Shown here: piece by piece, positions 26,401 to 30,631 of the stretch
Layout: each line of letters opens with the position of its first letter
How positions within the stretch are numbered: position 1 is the first letter of the stretch
Source: F1-120-MAGs238 sp964484185
GTDB taxonomy: Bacteria; Planctomycetota; Phycisphaerae; Phycisphaerales; UBA1924
DNA length: 30,631 bases
Assembly (NCBI GenBank): GCA_964484185.1
Contig: CAZAEQ010000048.1
Coordinates: 1 to 30,631 of the forward strand
Direction: 5' to 3'
The notes under the pieces: generated by a model
The model's database searches: none
Seen by the model: only the letters and a program-made list of their open reading frames with translations
What the model was told of the DNA's origin: nothing
Program-made: the position numbers and the translations under genes

Positions 26401-26556
26401 GGGAAGGGTCGCCGACACCTGAATTGTCGGAAAGTCCACATTGGGCAAATCGCTGACGGGCAGCTTGTGATAGGAAAAATATCCAAAGATGCAGAATGCC
26501 AGCATGATTAAAATCGTCATGACCGGCCGCCGAATAAAGGGTCCCGAGAGATTCAT
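23419..26556 (-). CDS. RND (HAE1-type) multidrug efflux permease
   Basis: A 1045-residue inner-membrane proton/drug antiporter of full family length. It begins FIRRPVMTILIMLAFCIFG (first helix) and has two large periplasmic porter regions. The fourth helix carries the paired proton-relay aspartates 406 and 407 (VVDDAIVVLENI). The tenth-helix GLVKKNGIMMVDFA supplies the Lys, and the domain ends in PVFYVYLDRL. The VSDLPNVDFPTIQVSATLPG segment and overall pattern suggest the MdtB/MdtC or AcrB-like HAE1 branch. No heavy-metal (CusA-type) Met clusters were noticed. The ATG overlaps the adaptor stop (ATGA). A CAAAGGAG stretch lies upstream. An outer-membrane TolC partner is not encoded in this window. 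Substrates are unknown. Confidence 0.95.
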   Translation of the reverse strand: MNLSGPFIRRPVMTILIMLAFCIFGYFSYHKLPVSDLPNVDFPTIQVSATLPGSSPETLASSVATPLEREFSTIAGIESMNSVSLQGSTQITMTFSLERSIDAAAQDVQAAIARTASRLPREMPSPPSYKKVNPADQPVIFLAVTSPTLPLYAINEYAETLMSQRISQLPGVAQVVVNGSQKYAVRVQVDPQKLASKGIGIDEVAQAIQERNVNLPVGVISGPRQAVTLQASGQLLSADKYQTAIVAYRNGRPIYLDQLGTVLDSVENDRTAAWFRGNGVDPQRAIILSVQRQPGTNTVEVVDSILRLLPTFREQLPPSISIATLYDRSMSIRASVDEVKFTLVLTLGLVVAVIFVFLRNVRATVIPSLAMPLSIVGTFAMMKLLGFSLDNLSLMALTLSVGFVVDDAIVVLENIVRHMEMGKSARQASIDGASEIGFTILSMTFSLVAVFIPVLFMGGLVGRLLNEFAITIAVAILISCFVSLTLTPMLCSRFLKTPSHDKASHNWVYNLTEKMFDGVVAAYGWTLRIVLKTKPLTLIASAAVLVATVYMFQIIPKGFMPTDDQNRILVSTEAAEGTSFTQMVKYQEALAEIIAKHPEVHSFMSSIGARGGQATGTNTGTLFLRLRERPERTASIDQVIQDLRGQLAQVPGVRAFLQNPPTIRIGGQLTKSLYQYSLQGPDTAEMYRTAPLLAEKIRNIPGVQDVTTDLQLSNPQLMVDIDRDKAAVLGVSPAQIELALSSAFGTRQVSTIYAPTNDYQVILEVLPKFQSDPAWLDTLYVRSSNGTLIQLTSVATLTRGVGPLSVNHNGQLPSVTVSFNLAPGASLGPAVERINALARETLPATIATSFQGTAQAFQSSLAGLGLLLVMALLVMYIILGILYESFIHPITILTALPFAGFGALGTLLLFDVELSLYAFVGVILLIGLVKKNGIMMVDFAIELRKEKEISAQEAIYSACLVRFRPIMMTTMAALMGTLPIAMGVGAGAESRRPLGLAVVGGLLFSQIVTLYATPVFYVYLDRLQQKLKRRDTSGVVASTVEVAKA

Positions 26557-27707
26557 CGTTTCTCGGCTCCTTTGTCACTCCCCACCTCTGCCGCCTTGCC
26601 CGCTGCAGTCATAATCTTCACTTTTGCACCAGGGCCCAGACGAAGCTGTCCATCAGTAACGACTACTTCGCCCGCAGAAATCCCCGATTCAATCACGCTC
26701 ATGCCATTCATCGATCGCCGCACCTGCACCGTTCGAAACTCTACCGACTGATCCCCCTTCACCACAAACACCGAAGTGCCTGCTTGCGTTTTCTGCACCG
26801 CACTTTCAGGAACCAGAATCATGCCTGTATCTTGCCCCACGACCAGAACCACATTAACAAATTGTCCCGGCCACAGCCGCGCATTCGCATTGGCCGCTGT
26901 CGCCTTCAGCCGCAACGTTCCTGTTGCCCGATCAACCTTGTTGTCCACAAACGTGAGTACCCCGTCAACGCTCTGTCCCGGTTCATTTCCCATCGCAATC
27001 GTTACTTTCAAGGAAGATCTTTTCATCGCATCCTGAATCGTGTTGAGATAGTCCTCGGGCACAGACAGGCTCACATCGATTGGTCGAACTTGCACCAGTT
27101 CCACAATCTCCGTCTCATTCTCTTTCACCACCGATCCCGGCTTGGTATGAATCGCGCCCAATCGCCCCGCAAATGGAGCGACAATCGTGCAATACTCAAC
27201 GTCCAATCTCGCAATTGCCACTCGCGCTTCCAGTGAAGCCACTTCCGCATCCGCGGCGGCCGCGCTGGCTGCAGCCTCTTCTGCCTCTCTTCCCGTCAAC
27301 GCAGAACCAGTGGTTGCTTCAGCAATCCTCCGCGCCAGCCGATGCGCATCTTGTGCCATCGTTGTCGCCTTGGCGAGGTTCGCGAGCGAGCTATCAAGTA
27401 CCGCCTGAAACGGTCGCGGATCCAATCGCGCAATGACTTGATTCGCTTCGACATCAGTTCCCTCTGTTACCGCGATTTCCACGATTCGCCCTGCAATCTG
27501 CGGCCGAATGCTCACCACCGCCTTGGACTCAACTGCGCCTATAGACCGAATCTCGATCGGTACATCTGCCTGTAGTGCGGTCGCAACAGTCACCGGTACC
27601 GGCGGCGGTGCAGCAGGTGTTGTCGCAGCGTCAGCATCTTTCTTGCAACCCCCGATCATCGCGACCAGGCCAACCCATGAAACCAGAATGACACGAAGTG
27701 AATTCAT
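26553..27707 (-). CDS. RND efflux periplasmic adaptor lipoprotein
   Basis: A 384-residue membrane-fusion protein linking the RND pump to an outer-membrane channel. The lipoprotein signal ends AMIGGC (Cys21). A Pro-rich stretch is followed by the lipoyl half-motifs IRPQIAGRIVEIAVTEG (about 68-84) and IVAPFAGRLGAIHTKPGSVV (about 175-194). These flank a coiled-coil hairpin rich in Ala/Glu (about 105-165). The beta-barrel and membrane-proximal domains follow (LWPGQFVNVVLVVGQ, ILVPESAVQ). It lies between TetR and the permease. Both junctions are 4-nt ATGA overlaps, so the three proteins are coupled in translation. Confidence 0.93.
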   Translation of the reverse strand: MNSLRVILVSWVGLVAMIGGCKKDADAATTPAAPPPVPVTVATALQADVPIEIRSIGAVESKAVVSIRPQIAGRIVEIAVTEGTDVEANQVIARLDPRPFQAVLDSSLANLAKATTMAQDAHRLARRIAEATTGSALTGREAEEAAASAAAADAEVASLEARVAIARLDVEYCTIVAPFAGRLGAIHTKPGSVVKENETEIVELVQVRPIDVSLSVPEDYLNTIQDAMKRSSLKVTIAMGNEPGQSVDGVLTFVDNKVDRATGTLRLKATAANANARLWPGQFVNVVLVVGQDTGMILVPESAVQKTQAGTSVFVVKGDQSVEFRTVQVRRSMNGMSVIESGISAGEVVVTDGQLRLGPGAKVKIMTAAGKAAEVGSDKGAEKR

Positions 27708-28438
27708 CTACCAGTCCTTTGCCGCAATCGTGCGCGACTCGCGTATTCCTGAGGTGTTAACAGGCCATTGAACACGATGTCAAGTATGTCATCCGCCTGA
27801 TCAGCCAGACTTCGAGTTCTTCCGGCGATGTAGTTCGTAAACATCGTGCCATAAATCAAATCGCCCAGAACGTTCGTGATTCGATCCGGCGGCAGATCCC
27901 GGATTCGACCCGCCGCGATGAGCTCCTGATAGATCTTGTGCCACCGACCCGAATTCGCTTCGCGAAACTCAAAGTATGTTGGCTTCTTGCGATTACGAAA
28001 CACCGCTCGCTCTTGAATCAGAAGTTCAACATATTCCGGATGTTCGTGGAAGAACTGAAGATACCGACGAATCGCCGCATCTATCTTGTCGAGTGGATCA
28101 GGCACCGCATTCGCCGCCGCATCAATCGCTGCTCGCATTTCGAGCATTACCCGATCGACCGCGGCTTGAAAAAGATCTTGTTTGGACGGGAAGTAGCGGT
28201 AAATCGTCCCCTTGCCCACCTTCAGTACATCTGCAACATCCTGCAGATCAGTCCCCGCAAATCCGCCCTGCGCAAACAGCGCGGTCGCCATCGTCAATAT
28301 CTGCTCCCTCCGCCGCCCGGGCAGTTTGGGATCGACAGGCCTTCCTGGCCCAGACCGCTTTGAGATTGGAGTTGTTGCCTTCACGCCAAATAGTAGACGC
28401 GCGAGTCCGCAAATCCTTGCATCGATACTTGAAATCAT
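27704..28438 (-). CDS. TetR-family regulator of the efflux operon
   Basis: A one-component repressor-type protein, 244 residues from the ATG at 28438. Other in-frame starts are the ATG at 28483 and a GTG at 28384; none has a strong ribosome binding site. The homologous part begins near the GTG, so the true protein may be about 226 residues. A basic Pro-rich stretch (RSGPGRPVDPKLPGRR) leads into the helix-turn-helix at about 63-85 (LQDVADVLKVGKGTIYRYF). The C-terminal helical ligand domain carries the HEHPEYVELLIQERAVFR segment. As first gene of the operon, coupled to the adaptor by ATGA, it probably controls its own promoter within 28440-28575 and senses a pump substrate. No operator palindrome was recognised there. 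Confidence 0.88.
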   Translation of the reverse strand: MISSIDARICGLARLLFGVKATTPISKRSGPGRPVDPKLPGRRREQILTMATALFAQGGFAGTDLQDVADVLKVGKGTIYRYFPSKQDLFQAAVDRVMLEMRAAIDAAANAVPDPLDKIDAAIRRYLQFFHEHPEYVELLIQERAVFRNRKKPTYFEFREANSGRWHKIYQELIAAGRIRDLPPDRITNVLGDLIYGTMFTNYIAGRTRSLADQADDILDIVFNGLLTPQEYASRARLRQRTGR

Positions 28439-28575
28439 TCCAAAAAACCTGAAATTCGCATATATCCTCTGTTTCTCGAGCATTCCGGCTTGCCAGGGCC
28501 ATGAGCACGGTGTAACGCCCGCCCTTGCACTAACCCCCGCAAAATATGTTGAAACCGATTCGTGCGCCGGTCATC

Positions 28576-28594
28576 TATACCCCTGGGGGGTATA
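28576..28594 (+). promoter_or_regulatory. CsoR-type copper operator
   Basis: TATACCCC-TGG-GGGGTATA is a perfect palindrome with 8-bp arms, the G/C-tract-with-TATA layout seen at CsoR sites. It lies 52 nt upstream of the copper chaperone start, and its right arm overlaps the -10 hexamer TATACT. A CsoR gene is the second gene of this operon. Derepression by Cu(I) is expected from the family. Binding is inferred. Confidence 0.8.
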
Positions 28595-28596
28595 CT
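28591..28596 (+). promoter_or_regulatory. -10 box of the copper operon promoter
   Basis: TATACT matches the -10 consensus closely. At 17-nt spacing the -35 is a weak CGGTCA (28568-28573). The operator fills the spacer and -10 region, so repressor binding would block polymerase. The transcript should begin near 28603. Confidence 0.6.
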
Positions 28597-28645
28597 GGCT
28601 CATCGTGAGTCACCTCCCCACTGTCCCGCCAACTGGAGCTCCCTC

Positions 28646-28936
28646 ATGAACACTGCCACCCAATCCACCTTGAACATCGGCATTAATGGCATGTCCTGCG
28701 GCCACTGCGTAGCCAACGTCACCAACGCCTTGAAAGCAGTCTCTGGCGTTGTCATCAATCACGTCACCGTCGGTAGTGCTTCGGTAGCGGTCTCCGATCC
28801 CAAAGCCGCCATTGCCGCGATATCCGCAATTCAAGCGGCTGGCTACACGGTCCGAGCCTCTGAGTCTGCCGCAACACCCACGAAGATTGGCGGGTGTTGC
28901 GGCGGTAACGGCCGCCCCTCATCCTGCTGCGGTTAA
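28646..28936 (+). CDS. copZ: CopZ-like copper chaperone with Cys-rich tail
   Basis: A 96-residue cytoplasmic heavy-metal-associated protein. The start at 28646 has GGAG at 28635-28638. The ferredoxin-like HMA domain shows the Cu(I) site GMSCGHC (Cys18, Cys21), the following VANVTNALKAVSGV helix, and IQAAGYTV at its end. It should bind Cu(I) and hand it to the ATPase encoded two genes downstream. Unlike typical CopZ (about 69 residues), it carries a Gly/Ser tail with two Cys-Cys pairs (84-85 and 94-95), which could form a second metal site. It is the first gene behind the CsoR-type operator. Confidence 0.88.
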   Translation: MNTATQSTLNIGINGMSCGHCVANVTNALKAVSGVVINHVTVGSASVAVSDPKAAIAAISAIQAAGYTVRASESAATPTKIGGCCGGNGRPSSCCG

Positions 28937-28972
28937 TCGTTCCAGCCCCTGATTCCATCACAGGAGACTTCA

Positions 28973-29380
28973 ATGCCGCGAGAAATCCCTTCGAAGAAAC
29001 CAGCATCAAGCAACCGTCCAACGCCGAGCTTGGACACCACCTCGTGTCCGTGTGAGTCGCCTCCATCAAGGGCACATTCCTCATTCGCCGAGCGCAAGGC
29101 TCTCGCCGTTGACTCTGGCCTCAAGGCCGCAAACATCACCCGCCTCAAAAGGGCTGAAGGTCAGGTCCGAGGCATTATCAAAATGATTGAAGCAGACCGC
29201 TATTGCCCGGATGTCATGATTCAGATCTCCGCGGCACAGGAGTCGCTGCGTGCAATCTCCAAGAATCTGCTCAAAAACCACCTCAAGCACTGTGCCCGCG
29301 CCGCAATCAAGGCTGGCGAGGCAGAGGCAGACGCAATGTGTGATGAACTGATGGATGTAATGGCCAAACTCACAAAATAA
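28973..29380 (+). CDS. csoR: CsoR copper-sensing repressor
   Basis: A 135-residue all-helical metal-sensing repressor (CsoR/RcnR, DUF156). AGGAG at 28962-28966 sets the start. The three Cu(I) ligands are present as Cys78, His103 and Cys107, with spacings of 25 and 4 identical to Cys36/His61/Cys65 of the Mycobacterium tuberculosis protein. This identifies a copper sensor and not a nickel, formaldehyde or persulfide sensor. KAANITRLKRAEGQVRGI is the DNA-contact helix. About 45 extra N-terminal residues, with a CPC motif at 25-27, precede the usual start. It probably represses its own operon through the palindrome at 28576-28594. Confidence 0.93.
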   Translation: MPREIPSKKPASSNRPTPSLDTTSCPCESPPSRAHSSFAERKALAVDSGLKAANITRLKRAEGQVRGIIKMIEADRYCPDVMIQISAAQESLRAISKNLLKNHLKHCARAAIKAGEAEADAMCDELMDVMAKLTK

Positions 29381-29396
29381 GCCAGGAGTGAGAGCG

Positions 29397-30631
29397 ATGG
29401 ACAACAAGCACGATCATCACAATCGCCCCGCAGCCTCACCCGTACAACCGGGGCCACCAGCAACTTCAGCCTTGGCTGCAATTTCCCCCGCAAATTCCGC
29501 CGCAGACGAACGCTGCGATCTGCCGATCTCAGGAATGACCTGCGCATCATGCGCAAACACCGTAGAAAAGGCCCTGCGCACAGCTCCGGGGGTGAGCAAA
29601 GCAACAGTCAATTTCCTGACAAAAACGGCGACCGTCCAATACGACTCAGCGAGGACGAGCCCTTCAACTCTCGCCGCGGCGGTGCGTGAAACCGGATATG
29701 GCGCGACTGCCCCCGCTGCGAATGCGCCTCACCACAATCATGGTGCCCACAGTGCCACACATGCCGCGGCACACACGCAAGGCACAACTCATGATGAGCA
29801 CGCTGCCCATTTGCAGGTGAACGAAGCTGAGCAGAAGATCCTGCTCCGTAAGGTAATCATCGGAGCCGCACTTTCGCTCCCCGTGCTGATCATCGCGATG
29901 TCTCACGGGAAAATTGCACTCTTCAACCAACCCTGGATCAACTGGCTTCAGTTTGCGCTTACCACACCAGTCATACTTTGGTGCGGCGCGCAGTTCTATC
30001 GCATGGCATGGATGGGATTGAAGCACTTCCGCGCGAATATGGATTCACTCGTTGCGCTTGGCACCGGCACGGCATACATCTACTCAACTGCCGCGACAGT
30101 CTGGCCTTCGCTGTTCGCGGCACACCAAAGCTCAGTGCCGGGCAGCATGAGCCACATGAGCAACATCGCCCCCGTCTACTACGAAGCCGCCGCGGTCATC
30201 ATCGTGCTCGTGCTCCTGGGCAAGCTCCTTGAAGCCCGCGCAACCGGCAACACCAGCGCAGCAATCCGCAAACTGATCGGATTGCAAGCCAAAACCGCCC
30301 GAGTGCTCCGTGATGCAACTGAGCAGGATGTCCCCGTTGAAGAAGTTGTCGTGGGCGATATCGTCATTGTTCGTCCCGGCGAAAAAATCCCCGTCGATGG
30401 TTCAGTTGAAACCGGCGATTCCGCAATCGATGAATCCATGTTAACTGGTGAAAGTGTGCCTGTAGAGAAAGTGCCCGGCGACTCTGTCTTTGGCTCAACC
30501 ATCAACACAACAGGCACGCTCACAATCCGCACGACAAAAGTCGGGATGGACACCGCTCTTCAGCAGATCGTGCGGCTGGTGCAGGAGGCTCAAGGCAGCA
30601 AAGCTCCAATCGCCAGACTCGCCGACACAAT
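29397..30631 (+). CDS. copA: Copper-exporting P1B-type ATPase, N-terminal part (3' end outside window)
   Basis: The frame is open from the ATG at 29397 (AGGAG at 29384-29388) to the window edge, giving 411 residues. Features in order: an N-terminal tail with HDHH; one HMA domain with GMTCASC (Cys49, Cys52); a His-rich linker at 112-138 with nine His; transmembrane helices beginning about 150 (VIIGAALSLPVLIIAM); and the platform helix region around HFRANMDSLVALGTG. The actuator domain follows with the TGES dephosphorylation motif at 350-353 and the PGEKIPVDG loop. The CPC metal site and DKTGT phosphorylation motif lie beyond the window. It pumps Cu(I) out of the cytoplasm using ATP, supplied by the CopZ-like chaperone and controlled by CsoR. 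Confidence 0.93.
   Translation, partial: MDNKHDHHNRPAASPVQPGPPATSALAAISPANSAADERCDLPISGMTCASCANTVEKALRTAPGVSKATVNFLTKTATVQYDSARTSPSTLAAAVRETGYGATAPAANAPHHNHGAHSATHAAAHTQGTTHDEHAAHLQVNEAEQKILLRKVIIGAALSLPVLIIAMSHGKIALFNQPWINWLQFALTTPVILWCGAQFYRMAWMGLKHFRANMDSLVALGTGTAYIYSTAATVWPSLFAAHQSSVPGSMSHMSNIAPVYYEAAAVIIVLVLLGKLLEARATGNTSAAIRKLIGLQAKTARVLRDATEQDVPVEEVVVGDIVIVRPGEKIPVDGSVETGDSAIDESMLTGESVPVEKVPGDSVFGSTINTTGTLTIRTTKVGMDTALQQIVRLVQEAQGSKAPIARLADT

Noticed and set aside
1..30631. CRISPR array, tRNA, insertion sequence, phage or toxin-antitoxin module
   Set aside because: Looked for regularly spaced direct repeats, tRNA cloverleaf ends, transposase motifs and small paired ORFs; none was convincing.

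Overview
The window looks like a chromosomal segment of a planctomycete, most likely of the Phycisphaerae. This is inferred from gene content, with no rRNA marker to confirm it. Pointers are a giant secreted PPC-repeat protein, a membrane protein ending in a CxxCGYD...CPECG zinc ribbon, a redoxin with an NADCPF active site, small lineage-type hypothetical proteins, and Shine-Dalgarno sequences at only some starts. I see no tRNA, rRNA, CRISPR array, insertion sequence or phage gene.

Layout. (1) 1-7641: the 3' part of a very large secreted protein with about ten PPC-type domains, a seven-repeat propeller-like block that appears inserted inside one PPC domain, a Gly12 linker and four C-terminal Ig-like repeats, closed by a strong terminator. 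(2) 7722-9953: envelope thiol-related genes: a rhodanese-fold lipoprotein lacking the catalytic Cys (minus strand), a stand-alone DsbD-alpha-like protein, and a redoxin with a Lys-rich linker, then a terminator. (3) 10071-17108: a tightly packed plus-strand run: an enlarged RseP-like site-2 protease, a membrane-anchored alpha/beta hydrolase, deoxyribose-phosphate aldolase (deoC), an intact aldehyde dehydrogenase, a GNAT acetyltransferase and a catalytically dead, shortened ALDH-like protein. (4) 17176-19293: a secreted three-part protein (LolA/DUF2092-like, TlpA thioredoxin, propeller-like tail), ending convergently with a DUF2617-like gene over a shared hairpin. (5) 20215-23342: a HEAT-like protein translationally coupled to a small membrane protein, and a convergent zinc-ribbon membrane protein. 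(6) 23419-28438 minus strand: TetR regulator, RND adaptor and RND permease, each joined to the next by an ATGA overlap. (7) 28576-30631 plus strand: a copper module of CopZ-like chaperone, CsoR repressor and CopA ATPase (cut by the window end), preceded by a CsoR-type palindrome overlapping a -10 box.

How the genes work together. The efflux operon and the copper operon diverge from one short intergenic region. The deoC block is consistent with deoxynucleoside salvage: the aldolase releases acetaldehyde and glyceraldehyde-3-phosphate, and the adjacent ALDH could oxidise the acetaldehyde. The most unusual items are the propeller nested in a PPC domain, the active/dead ALDH pair flanking a GNAT gene, the Cys-less rhodanese lipoprotein and the four-PDZ site-2 protease. 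I found no clear sign of a wholly new defence or mobile system.
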